This document shows positions 1 to 11,837 of a stretch of DNA of 64,000 bases, piece after piece. The stretch is taken from assembly GCA_947561715.1 (NCBI GenBank), contig OX387203.1, positions 10,230,001-10,294,000 of the forward strand. Reading direction: 5' to 3'. Both the position numbers and the translations under genes were made by a program. The DNA is from Ascidia mentula. Taxonomy: Eukaryota > Chordata > Ascidiacea > Phlebobranchia > Ascidiidae. Below the pieces are notes generated by a model that was not told the origin of the DNA, made no database searches, and saw nothing but the letters and a program-made list of their open reading frames with translations. Every line of letters starts with the position of its first letter. Positions within the stretch are counted from its first letter, which is position 1.

Positions 1-382
1 ATGAACAACTGTTTTGCATTATAATATTGGTTGTAATGTTTACCATTCTTATTTTCAAATGAAAAATTTGAAGTGTTGCTGTTGTTCCAAATACCCCACA
101 AATCTTGAAAGATCTTATGTACAACTATTGTGCCAAAACTTGATTGTTATACGATGGTTTAATGGAAATTGACTCAAATATGTGAGAATGTTTGTGTGCA
201 GTAATTGTTGCAATAAAAAACCATGAACTAAAACTGTATAGTTTTTTTTTCTATAAAAGAGTTTGTCTTTGTGAAGCTTATTGAAATCCTGTCAGTATTC
301 TTTTGTGTGTTCCTAAAATCACTAAAAATCCTGACAACGCAATGGATTACTTACTAAGAAAAGCGAATGATCTAAAATCAAA
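1..382. other. 3' flank of the SLC6 gene, no gene seen
   Basis: This AT-rich stretch lies beyond the poly(A) signal of the minus-strand transporter. I see no exon, repeat or RNA gene in it. Confidence 0.4.
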
Positions 383-388
383 TTTATT
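383..388 (-). terminator. Candidate poly(A) signal of the SLC6 gene
   Basis: TTTATT on the plus strand reads AATAAA on the minus strand, about 107 bp past the transporter stop codon. Position and motif fit a cleavage/polyadenylation signal. The motif is common by chance in AT-rich DNA. Confidence 0.45.
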
Positions 389-494
389 TCTTCAATTGCT
401 ACGAAATCTACGTTTAAATTCTACATCATCCACTGTGATCTGGACTGCTAAAACGCAGTCAGCATGTCCTACTACAACGTAGTCATTAGATCAT

Positions 495-3400
495 CTACAT
501 CTTGGTCTGTAAATTCTCGTCATTGCCTTTATAAAATCCGTCAAAGGCGAAGTTATCTTGGCCAACCGAAAGGTCGTTGCTCCGTTTATCAGTTGAATTA
601 TCGTATTTAACGCTGCGATCAGATGGCCCCCACAAATCGCTGGGTTGAAACAGCTGAAACAATGCACAAAAGACATAAAATTAGAATTCATTTCTAACAA
701 AAAACACAACATGATTTTTTTTAGACAAGTTCCTCATCTATCGTGGTCAAAATTGCACTTTTTGGCAATACGACGAATTCCGAAAGGTGAAGGTTAATAA
801 TAAAATGCTGCTGTTAATTTCCATAGCTGAAGCCAGATGTTAGAAAGCAACCACTGACCACCACAGTAATGACTAGATAAAGGCCTCATTTCTTAATTGT
901 GGAGCTTTCGGATACCACCAAAACCAATGTCGTTTAACATCAGCAGTGTACTTACAGATTTAGAGAAGAAAAAGCACGTTAATATTACAGATTTATTTTT
1001 AGTGGCATATATCAGTAGGCCTAGTGCGGTACCGAATTGTGACACACCAATTTTAAGTTTAAACATTTATGTAGTGAAACTATCACAACAAACACGCTAA
1101 ATTATTCATTGATATAAAAATTAGTATTTTACCGCCCATAAGTTCTCCCCTTTGAAATATCCGTAGATCAATCTGCCTATTGCGTAGATGGGAACTGTGA
1201 CTGCGCATGCGCAACTCATGCAGATGCCAAGGTCGTCAGCCCACTTCGGGTATACGTAATCGCCATATGTTATTCTGGTTGCATACATTCCGGAGTAAAT
1301 GAGAATAAACTGAAACGAATAAACATGTTAACTGTTTAGGTTTAATCAACACAAGAAATTGCTGTACCAGTATGGTTGCTGGGGTGACAAAACTCCATGC
1401 AATCTTAAAATACCAGTTTGGCTCGAAGCCAATCATCAGTTTGATGTCTTTGTTAAATCTCCAGGGTCTTGTAAAAAAGTAACCTGTAATATTGTGTGTT
1501 GTTGTCTTGTTTATATAAAAAAAGGCTGAATTTGAATGTGTGCGATCTGCAACGTTCAAGTTTTACATAATTTGTTGGGCTGAATTGATGAAAACAACAG
1601 CACAATGATCATGTTGCTGTTTCAGACAGATGATATAGAACCACGATATTAAGCGAAGAGCAATTAATATTCGTAGTACATAATGAAGTTTATGACGTCA
1701 CAATGGTTTTTGTTCACACAAAACTGACCGTATCCCCAGTTTAAAGTGAGGCACATTGCCAACGAGAGGAACAGCAATCCATAGTATCCAGAATAGTAGT
1801 TGTACAAGTTGAACCAGTAAATTCCACCCTGTTTGTAGCAAATGTTGGTCATCCATAGCCACTATTTTTTTGCTGTAAACTTTGACCAATCTTACCTCAG
1901 TCACCAGAATCAAACCGAGAAGGAAACAGAATATTGATATAGCAAGTGTAAGAATAGATTTCCTTTTGCGCAAGACTGTTGGAAATTCATCAATTAATCC
2001 AGTAACAACTGTCTCCAGCATGGCAAACTGTGAATAAAGAATTTTCTTAATTTAAAAAAAATGCAGTGACAGTTACTTTATTTTATCTTTATCAGGGTTG
2101 CTACTAAGGAGTTACAACTTTTGGTGGTAAGCGTACGTATGCAGAATAACTTTACCTGACTATCAAGACCAAGAGTGAGAAGCATAAAAAAGAACAGAAT
2201 TGACCAAAGTTGTGGAACCGGCAGAAGTGCGACAGCTTGCGGGTAAGCGACAAACGCCAATCCTGGCCCTTGGTCGATTACGCTGCTCACTGGTTGGTTG
2301 AGCGTTTTCGCCATGTGGCCAATCACAGAAAAGATAACGAAGCCCGCAAAAACGCTTGTGGTGCAGTTGCCAATGGAAACAATGAGCGTGTCTCTGAAAT
2401 GTTAAGAAAATCAATAATTAAAATTTTGCGAACATTCTGCTCTGTAAGTTTACGTTGTTGACTTGTACATTCTTCTGCAACTATTACGTTTTACTCTATA
2501 TATTGGAGCAATAGGAAACTGTCATCGACAGTTACTACCTTAAAATATTCTGGTTGAATTTGTTGTAAGAAGCGAATGTTAGAAGACCCCCAAAGGCGAC
2601 ACCAAGTGAGTAGAATATCTGGGTTGCAGCGGCGCTCCAAACCTAAGTAAAGACATTATTGCAATAAAAGCAAATGTAGCAATTCAATGACATGTGAGAA
2701 TAGTCTTTATACTTACAGTGGAATCGGAAAGTCTGTTCCAATCTGGTTTCACGTAAAATTCAATGCCATCTATAGCGCCATCAAGTGTACAGCCACGAAT
2801 GAGAAGAATTATCAGGATTATGTAAGGAAATGTGGCAGTGAAATAAACGACCTGAAGACAGACCGGAATTTACAGAAGATAGGGTTATAATATGTTTGTT
2901 TCTTTCATGTGTGTATGCACATGTAACTATATTTATACAAATAATTTAGTGAAAATATGATTTTGTTTTGTGTTGATACCTTTCCCGTTGATTTCACTCC
3001 CTTGATGAGACAAAGGAATACGATTATCCAGGCCAATAACAAGCACAACGCGAGATCCCACAAAACTGCCCCAGGATCGCCAACACCTGAACTCTGGTCC
3101 ACTCTTAACACTCGATACCTTAATTAATTTATTAACATACGTGTTATAAATATGTTGTGATTTGGCACATACAGCTATAGTAAGAAAATGCTTACTTCCA
3201 ATATTCTTCCGCAGTGCTGACCAATCTTGGCGCGCTTGCTGTGGAATTTTCTGGTGACGTCATTGCACTTGTGACGTCAGCAGTGGTTGTGGCAACAGGC
3301 GTAGTGGTGATTGGCATTGTTGAGTTAACTGTCCCATTAACCTCCTAATACAGAAGAACATCAACAACGACAAAACTGATTCAATTTTGGTAAACCCTGT

Positions 3401-4427
3401 TTATATGGTCGTTCGATTGATAGTTATTTGGAATTATTTATGTATTACTTTCATGATACTACTTAATGTAGTAATAAGTGTTCAAGATCCACTTACCGGG
3501 CAACGTGATTCAACATTCCACCACTGGTCACACAAGTCCCATGGCAGATGAGATTGAAATGACGCGAACAAATAGAAAAGCGCCCACGCTATTATGACGT
3601 TATAATAGATGCAGACAAGCAGTGAGACCGTAATCATTCCAAATCCGATTCCTAAGAAACAACATTGTGAAACCAACACAAAACAGTGACTGTTAAGCAG
3701 CCCTTTTTGTAACTATACCAGTAACTTAAAACAAATCTCACAATATTTACAGGATCATTTAATATTTTATGTATTCAAATTAGTTGTCAAAACAATAAAA
3801 TGTTTTTACTTCATGAAATCCACCTGAACAGCAACACTTCTTTCACGTGACACAAATTAAACTTTAATTCAATTTTAAATGTTGCTAGAAGAACTTTGTG
3901 TCCACGCTTCTAGTTTAGAAAACATGTTTCGCTTCTCATTAAAGCATCTTCATTTCTTATTCAAATAGAAACATGTTTTCTAAACTAGAAGCGTGAACAC
4001 AAAGTTGTTCTAGTAACATTTAAAATTTAGTTGTCAAAAGTAACTGGTTGCAGTTCTTTGTGTGCAGTTTAAACATTGTGCAACGAAAAGCGTATTTGAG
4101 GATGGGCGTGTTACTTACAATTCAATGTGTTCTACATTAACAGTTACCTTTGAAAGCAGGTGCGGCTCGCCAAGCTGTGACAGGACCAAGGCCAGCGAAT
4201 TGACCGAAGGAAAGTTCCATAAAGAAAAGAGGAATTCCACAAAGCACCAGCATGATGACGTAAGGAATTAAAAAAGCGCCTCCACCACTTTCATATGCCA
4301 AGTAGGGAAACCTCCACACATTACCAAGGCCCACACAATATCCGATGCAGGACAAAAGAAATTCCAATTGTCCTCCCCATTTCTCTCTCCCCTTTAACGC
4401 TTCGTCCTCTGGTTGATTGGCTTCCAC
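495..4427 (-). CDS. SLC6 Na+/Cl- amino-acid transporter, proline/glycine type (5' end missing)
   Basis: This is a plasma-membrane symporter of the neurotransmitter:sodium family. Twelve coding exons can be read (high to low coordinate): 4427-4148, 3651-3497, 3344-3196, 3118-2980, 2851-2717, 2642-2539, 2393-2156, 2027-1896, 1828-1729, 1483-1368, 1309-1133, 653-495. All junctions are GT-AG and phases close to 627 codons plus stop. TM1 carries [11 protein letters not shown]. The exon 3344-3196 encodes the large extracellular loop with several N-x-T/S sites. TM6 reads [20 protein letters not shown], and TM8-9 has GLDSQFAMLE. The Phe-Gly-Gly in TM6, the DEFP motif and the overall pattern resemble proline transporters (SLC6A7), with glycine transporters next. 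The C-terminal exon holds the typical WGP tail motif. The first listed exon begins at a splice acceptor with Val, not Met, so at least one 5' exon lies above 4430 and was not found. Substrate is inferred from similarity only. Confidence 0.9.
3862..4036. repeat. Hairpin MITE-like inverted repeat in an SLC6 intron
   Basis: Two arms of about 69 bp (3862-3930 and 3968-4036) are inverted copies separated by a 37-bp loop. The inner 28 bp (3903-3930 against 3968-3995) match perfectly and the outer parts differ at a few positions. It sits in the intron between the exons ending at 4148 and starting at 3651. A foldback MITE is the likely origin; no target duplication was resolved. Confidence 0.7.
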
Positions 4428-4929
4428 CTACAGAAGGTGTATGTATGTGTGTTATAACATAAGGCAGGGGTGCACAGCTCAAACAGTGATGTGTGCCATT
4501 ATTGTTGTACACTATCTAAACGCGTGTGGGCTTGTTGGGGTTAGGGTCATATAACCTTTGAACAGAAAAGCCAATATGCTACAGTCATTGCGCAGACGTT
4601 TCAAACACCACTGTGTCCATCATCAGTGCTATGTAGCTGTTTGTAAAAAGCCTAATTAAACATTGTTGGAACTAAAACAAAATACCACGCTTTGAAATAT
4701 TTATGACATTTTTGGTAAAAACAGTCTGAGCGCCAATTTCGTTCTAAATTTGGCTAGATAGCTTTTGTTGTGCACTTCTGCCGTAAGGGTTGTTAAAGAA
4801 GATGATTATGTCCAAAATATCACGTTTTTGCGCACTTTTTCGTAACTTAGCTATAGACATTAGCCTTCGATAACAGCATTAGAGTCAGTTTTACCAAGCC
4901 TTGCTGACAGAAATCTTTACACCATAGAG

Positions 4930-5340
4930 CAGTGTTTCTCAAACTTTTTCCTATCACGTACCGCTCATTTGTTTTTTAATACACTGCGTACCACCGTATT
5001 ACTATACCATAACTGTTATGACATAACACCAATGAATAACAATTTAGCCAATATCACCAGTTACTTGGATTTCTTTATTGTGCATTTGTGACGCAATAGT
5101 ATCAACATGAATGTTGCACAGTTGAATACACGATGTCAGAATTACTTCAACAGTGCAACAATTTCACGTTGATACGATTGCATCACAAATACACAATAAA
5201 GAAAACCGACATCATGTATTTGCAGCGGTTTTGGCTTCTGCAAAGTGCGGCAAATTGTATAGAGTAGACTAAATCGCGTACCACTTGAAAAGCTCTCGCG
5301 TACCACTAGTGGTACGCGTACCACAGTTTGAGAACCACTG
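4930..5340. mobile_element. Non-autonomous hAT transposon (MITE), 411 bp
   Basis: The left end reads CAGTGTTTCTCAAACT and the right end is the inverted complement with one mismatch. The 8-bp sequence CCATAGAG directly flanks both sides (4922-4929 and 5341-5348), a perfect hAT-length target-site duplication. A short palindromic stretch around 5291-5322 lies inside the right end. There is no transposase coding capacity. The CAG(T/G)GNTTCTCAAACT end is typical of animal hAT elements. Confidence 0.9.
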
Positions 5341-5348
5341 CCATAGAG

Positions 5349-8109
5349 TTTGCTTCGTGAATTACGTATATGCGGCATTTTTATTTGTGCTAGAAAACAA
5401 GAAAATGTTGTATTTGCCACCAAGCGATGAGAGTAAAAATAAATTCACATCTGAGTTTGTTTGCGTTTCTGGCAGATAAATTTTGCTGTGTTTGCATTCC
5501 GCGTGGCCCTTTTCCCCCCATTCAAACTTCGCTCTATATCCACCCCACGATTTGGAAAAACCTCAGTTAGCGTTACTTTTAAACTTATCAATCATAATAT
5601 GGCTTTGTCCAATATTTATAAATCATCCATCAACTGGTAGAATATAGGGCGCCTTCGCCTTTGCTTGGCAACCAATTCAAAATAAAGCGTCTTTGAAAAA
5701 TCACCTTCCGTGCAAGTTTTCTTCCAATGTTGGTGAAGCAAATATTGATATGAAATAAACTCTCGTTTCACACAGATTTTAAACATTGCGAAAGCTTTCA
5801 AAGAAAAAAGTTATCTCATACATTGTGATATTATACAATGCCAAGACGAGCCAATTTCTATTTATAACATTGCAGGCAAGACGTCAAAAATGGCAAGCAC
5901 AAAAGCTTGTTTATATTTATGCTCCATAAGTTTCGTATGTTATAAATGTACGCACAAGTCCAACTGATTTTCCCTCCAATAACTCAGCAAAGTTTAAGAA
6001 ACCTATACAGTTACCACCAGATATATTTACAAATGGTAACCGCTGCCAACAAGAGTACACATGTTCCAATAAACCCGTTTCAAACCCTGCATGACGTCAC
6101 GTGACACAAATTTAAAAGTGTTTGGCGCACTGCAAAAACTCGATTCTGGTTTTGTGTTCGCAAATATCTCATTCGGATAACCAAAAAAATCCTATTTCCT
6201 ATACACGTCATTATACGTCGTTTATCCTCAACATGTAACAGTGATATGATGGAAAGCAGATGTATTTCACGTACTGTAGCAACTGGATGTCACCAATTCA
6301 CTGACAAATACCGTATTTTGAAATTTTCAGTGCGCTCTTAGTGGTAATGGTTGAGCAACTAAACCAGGGGTTCAACAACCTATTCGGCACACAGCCTCTT
6401 TGCAAATTGCAGTGACTTTATGACCAGCTAAGTGCTATTAGGTTGTGCAATAAGAGCGGGCTGTAGGTTGTTGAACTAAGTAAGCAAAATAGAGGACATT
6501 CCGAATAAAATGCCACGAATTCACTACGATTGACAACATCTTGAAGTAAAGGGAACGGAATAGTTAGTGGAAAAATACTACGGCCCGCTGACACCTTGCA
6601 GAATTTGCCTTTTTCCTACAGATAGGAAAAGCTTGTCGATCCCTGACATGGAAAAGACTGCGAACGGTTGCAAAATGAAACATTTCTGTTTGCGGAATAA
6701 ATCGTTGTTTCTTATGCGATGATCCAAAAATGAGGGAGTGTTTGACGATTTTTCTTAACAATTCAACTTGTCTTAGATGCCGTTGTAAGTTATATAACAA
6801 GACTAAATTATAATCCAGTTGAAATAATTTCCTTATTCGTGATATTTCGATGAACAAATCAAACCAATGAAGTAACGATAAGGGACGTTTACAGTTTATC
6901 AGCCCTCTCCAGTGCGTGTTTACAGTAAATTCCAAATTTTGTGTGCGTTTTGTAGTCCAAAGTACGTCGCCTATTTAAACTGAATGGTCCGACTCTGGCG
7001 GTAACACAAAAGGTGTCGCTTAATCCGCCCAAATCCGTTTATTCGCTAACAAACTGCACGCAGGTGTTGGAATTGGGCAAATAAGTTTGCTTGTTAAAGT
7101 GTCACGCTTCATCGCACACTCTAAATTCACTTGAAAAATATAATATCTTAGTAAAATATGTACGAGACTGACCTACAGTAGAAACGCCTTGAAAAGGAAT
7201 CATTTTTATATAAGAATGTATTTTTTGAATATAAACAGTTTAATATTGATGCTGAAGTCGCATAATCACAATTACTTCAGCACATTTTTGTAACTTATAA
7301 ATCCAATTATTGTGTCCTGTGTTGTGCGATACAGATCAGTTTTTTTGAAAGGTCCTACCGCCTAAATATTTGAGTTAGGTGCTGGTATAGCTTATTGAAT
7401 CAAAAGGCGCATTGGTCAGTACATGTTTGTGTATGTCTGTTTTCATCATGTTTTACTCGTAAGGAAACAGTGACAGCAGGAAAAATTAACTCGCATCCGC
7501 CAGCTGACTGCTTCCAAAGTAAACATTTCGGTTCACTGATACCACTACTTAACAATATTGACACTTGTGCTATAAAATTAGTGGATCCAACAATCTTTTT
7601 CATATAGAGCACAATATTTTGCAAACCTACTGTGTAATTACTTGTTAATACAATTATATATATTACGCTAACAACGCATTTATCGTTAGAAAAAACTGAA
7701 ACAAATATTATAAACTACGGTAAGTATTGCTATATAGTTTATCAATACCTCCTTTTTGTCCATTATGCAATCCTCCAACTCAGTTTTCTTCTTCTTCTGT
7801 GGGTTTTATTCGTACAACATCCTCACAGCCCGACTGGTTTTGCGAACATTACCCTTCGTCTATTTCAACCTTCCCTCCTTTTTCTATTTCGGAACGCCCT
7901 CCCCTCCCCATTCACTGGCCTGTTTTCAGAGCAAACCGAACAATTCGAGCTATTTTAAATCTACAATAAGCAGACCTTGCCAAGCTGTTTTGCGGCGATG
8001 TTGTTTACAAGATTCCTGCTGTGATTTTGAATAGGAAAATGAATGAGTCATTGTAGGGTTACTCAGGTTAAACGGGGCCGTGATAACTTATAGACGGATC
8101 GGAATTTTG
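5349..8109. other. Intergenic region between SLC6 and ASB1-like genes
   Basis: No reliable exon is visible. The missing first exon and promoter of the SLC6 gene should lie at 4430 or above, possibly here. An imperfect inverted repeat with a 13-bp core (GTTCAACAACCTA and its complement, about 6370 and 6461) may be another decayed MITE. The stretch 7860-7915 is pyrimidine-rich. A 123-codon minus-strand reading frame at 6564-6935 has no recognisable motif. Confidence 0.3.
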
Positions 8110-8115
8110 TTTATT
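8110..8115 (-). terminator. Candidate poly(A) signal of the ASB1-like gene
   Basis: AATAAA on the minus strand, about 195 bp past the stop codon of the ankyrin/SOCS-box gene. Suggestive by position only. Confidence 0.35.
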
Positions 8116-8308
8116 TACCCAGCGTCTACTCAAACGAGTTGGCAAATGATTGAAAAACAAGTAATTGCATCCACAATAAGTAAAGGTACTGTGCGACGTT
8201 AGCGTTACAACATCATAGATCTTTCGATATCATTAAAAAATACATAAATGCAGTTTAAATTACAAAAAAAACACGAACTACAGGCGATCGAGATGAAGTT
8301 GTGACGTC

Positions 8309-11300
8309 TTATAATTTCCGCGATTCCCGTGACGTCATAACTCGATAAGCCTTTGAAGATAAGAAACGAAGAGTAAATAGAAAACGTTCTCGAGAAATAA
8401 AAACCAAAGAGGGAAGAAAAGAAAACCTGAAAGAGAGAAACTCTTTAATCCGCCGCGGTAGCGCCATTCGCTCAATGTTGTGGATTCTTTTTTGTCCCAT
8501 TTTCCGACGTATGGCGATTCTTGAAAGATCACTCAAACGCATGGGATGATCTGTGGCAAAATTGACGTTTATTAAATTGAAGAAATAAGGTTGGATTTTG
8601 TATGATAAAAAAGGCCAAATATGTACATGGTCATAAACTTGACCAAGACGTGTAAATGGCAGATTAAATATTGAAATATTTCGAAGATGATCAAGTAAAT
8701 GTGCAGACGACTAAATCCAACACTGTTTGCTGTTTCTGCACTCGCCAGCTGCCAGAAGTGAGTGGAAAAGTTTGGAAAGTTCTCCACTCTGCAATTTATA
8801 GCAGTGAAAAGGTGGGTTTCCGACGGCGACATTGTAAACTTCTATCAATGGGATGTCGTATAAGTTTTACGACATTAACTTCTGACTGCATTCTGTTCGA
8901 AGCCAAAACGCCATAACATAATTTTTGCTTTGCTTCCATTCACAAACTACGGGCAAATAATAACCAAACTGTTTTGATCTACTCTTTAATGTCCAGAAGA
9001 TGAAATATATCAGAAAATAACATAAAAAGTTTTGTGAAAGTAACGTATTTAAAAAATTGTTTTGGTAAGAGAAATTAAACTGAACGCAATATAATATCGA
9101 TACTGATACAATATCTACAGTAAACCTTTAAATTTTGAATACATGCAACTGTTCGTTTCGTAATGTGTGTCGTCAACGCCGTGCATTAAAAGTATTTGTT
9201 ACGCAAGTGGGCAATAAAATTTACGACTTGTTTGTGCAATCCGCATTCCCTGAAAAACTGTCTGCAATAGGTTTCCTGACGTAAGTTTCCCTCACAAAAA
9301 TTTAAATGAGCACTCGTTCTACCCTGTGTGGAAATAATTAAACCATGCGTAACGACGTTACATTCAAGCCAATTGTGATAAAAATAATTTCATAACACTT
9401 CTTCCTAAATGTTGCCGTTTAAATCCAATTGGAAAAGACTCAACTGTGTTTTTTTTTAGTTAGTAATTGCTGCCACTTTAGCTGTAAAACAACGATTTTA
9501 TTTTCCCTAGATTTCGTGTATCATGGAGTTACGGCAAAGCTTTGGCGCACAAGAAGTGGATTTGAACAAAAATCTTTCTGTCTTTTGGCCGATAAGGGGA
9601 ACAAGCAGAAACTACATAACGCCTGGCAGCCAGACTACATATACAACTATTTGATTTTTTTAGTGAGATGCAATCTCGTTATAACTAAAAAATATCTGCT
9701 AAAAACTAAAAAAAATTATTTGCTCTGGAACACTGTTTACGGATTTGCTCATAATTCTGAGAATGAAGAGACTGGCCAGTACTATTGTCAACATTGCCGA
9801 AACGTTATTCGTATGAAACTTGTAAATGTTGACAATAGTATGGGCCGGTCTCTTCATTCTAAGAATCATTGACTCTATTGCTTATACATCTCTGTGATAT
9901 TTTAAACTCACCAAAAAGTGCAGCAAAACCAATAATAATAACAATAGTATGTCTCACCCTTCCACTGACTCAAGAAATGCAAACACTTTTCTCTTGCATG
10001 GACAAATCCAGTTGTCCGGTTTTGATAAATTCTGATGAATTCCTCAATCTCCCCTCTTTCTTCTTCCAGAATTCCACCGCTCAATACCAGGAGCTCCATG
10101 TATCTGACGTCACAAGCGTAACGCAGTACTGCACTGAGTAGAGACATTGCACTTCCAGTGCCGTTTGGTGTTGGAGGAAGGCAGAGTTCGGCTCCACCCA
10201 GAACAAGATGTCGAAAACATTCGTAGTGTCGGTAGACTGAAAATAGCTTGTTTATGCTTCTGAGCAATTGAATTTGAATATTTAGAAATGTTACTATGTA
10301 AAGCATAGACTTCCCATTGACAACTTCAATTGGTCTTAGAATCGTGACAATAATCTAATTCAACACGATTTCAGTAATAAAGTTCATGTTTTAACTGCCC
10401 ACCATGTTCGACAAGGAAACAGATTGAAGAAGAAGAAAACGTATTTTAATGTACAAGCAACATGGAGCTAATAATATGAATTTTGTGAGCAGCAAACAGA
10501 TGGCCACTGTTTCGGCCTAATTTGGTCATATCAGTGCAGCTTATGTGACTGTTTTAAATGATCTTGTCCACCGAACGACCAGATCGAAACAATGGAGGGT
10601 ACTCCTGTCTGCAGCTCACATAATTAGTGTTTTTATTGTTTTGATACCGAACCACACAAAACACTTAAGTTATTAGTTTCAAAAACAAACATGTTAATTC
10701 CAGGTTAATTCTATGGTAAATTTTGAACTTTCATTTCCATAAACTACACGCCATATACTTTCCACCGAGCAAATTGTAGACCAACACAGAACAAATGAAG
10801 TCTTACCTAATGTCATGTATACAGGTAAATTGCCTCTAAAATCGCTCTCAGCTTTATCGCCAGCCTCCCTCCTGCAACGACCGTTCACATCTGCACCGTG
10901 TTGTATTAAAACTTCCATCACATTGGGATAATTCTCCAACGCTGCCACATATATAGGTGTGGTTATGTTTTTATCACATCCGTCTGGATTAGCTCCCGCT
11001 TCGAGAAGCAAGCGCGCACAGTCAACATGGTTGAATTTCGCAGCCGCGTGCAGAGCGGTTTGCGCTTTGATGTCCGGTATTTCCAAACTGCATGAAACAA
11101 ACGATTTTAATATCGCAAAAGTTGATTGAAAATTTCTCTGAATGGAATATCTGACTATCACAGAGCTGCTAGCCATACTGATACACTAAACTATTGGAAT
11201 GGACAGGCACTTTTACCGCAATAGTTTTAGAAGTTGTGTAATACCAATATTCAAAAATTCTTACTCGGCTCCTGATTGGATAAGCAAATTCACTGTGTCC

Positions 11301-11837
11301 ACGTGACCCATGACAGCAGCCAACCAGAGAGCGGTCGCACCGAGTTTATTTCTCTCGTTTATCATTTCAATGGTGGGCTGCATTAGAACACGATGAAAGG
11401 GACTTCCATCTTCGGGTGGCGGAAAGTAAGGTCTTGTTCCATCCAATATGCCCCTCATCTTTAAATAGAAGCATTGTAAAATGTTCTACACACGCCAAGC
11501 TCGCATTTGCTTCAGCTTTATTAATTACCATCGGTTGACTGATAACGGGCATATAACTTCGCCACAATATGAGCAGTTCGTTGCGTGGTATCAACAAACA
11601 ACAAAGGGCGCTTTTATCTTCAGTTTAACACACTGTATAGTTTCGAAAGGGCCTTTAAACGACAAATAAAGCAGCCAACAACTGTACAGTAGACAATGTT
11701 CGACGTAAAAAACTTACCCAGTTGCAATCGCCGCATCGACTTGCCCTGTGCAAATTCGTTTCCACAGAACTGCTAATTCCTTTAAAAGTTTCTGCCAACG
11801 CACCGGCAATATCAAACCTTTGTACCAATGCTTCCAT
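8309..11837 (-). CDS. ASB1: Ankyrin repeat and SOCS box protein, ASB1-like
   Basis: Predicted substrate-recognition adaptor of an elongin/cullin-5 ubiquitin ligase. Five exons: 11837-11718, 11458-11265, 11087-10807, 10236-9958, 8550-8309, all GT-AG; phases sum to 371 codons plus stop (human ASB1 is about 335). The chosen start is Met at 11835-11837, followed by an N-terminal helix and LHRASRCGD. Ankyrin repeats follow: GATALWLAAVMGHVDTVNLL, then AQTALHAAAKFNHVDCARLL, then TTPIYVAALENYPNVMEVLI. The last exon carries the SOCS box: LSDLSRIAIRRKMG and, after a short gap, LPRRIKEFL, the BC-box/Cul5-box pattern. The order of repeats and the SOCS tail match ASB1 best. The frame continues about 37 residues past the SOCS box before a stop, longer than usual for the family. 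A further 5' non-coding exon is possible. Confidence 0.82.
9754..9866. mobile_element. Foldback MITE in the last ASB1-like intron
   Basis: The arms 9754-9795 and 9825-9866 are near-perfect inverted complements (core GAATGAAGAGACTGGCC against GGCCGGTCTCTTCATTC), with a short loop containing CCGAAACG. The element belongs to the same family as the one at 22281-22374, which shares the GAGACTGGCC end and the CGTTTCGGC core. Confidence 0.75.
10484..10620. repeat. MITE-like repeat with CACTGTTTCGGCC core
   Basis: Ends TGTGAGCAGCAAACAG and its imperfect inverted complement (13 of 16) bound a 137-bp segment in the ASB1-like intron. The internal CACTGTTTCGGCC and CAGTGCAGCT motifs recur at about 36657-36840, 59525-59575 and 61735-61815, so it is a dispersed family. 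Confidence 0.6.

Noticed and set aside
9429-9872. 147-codon plus-strand frame
   Set aside because: Its 3' third is the foldback MITE at 9754-9866, and it lies in an ASB1-like intron on the opposite strand without family motifs.
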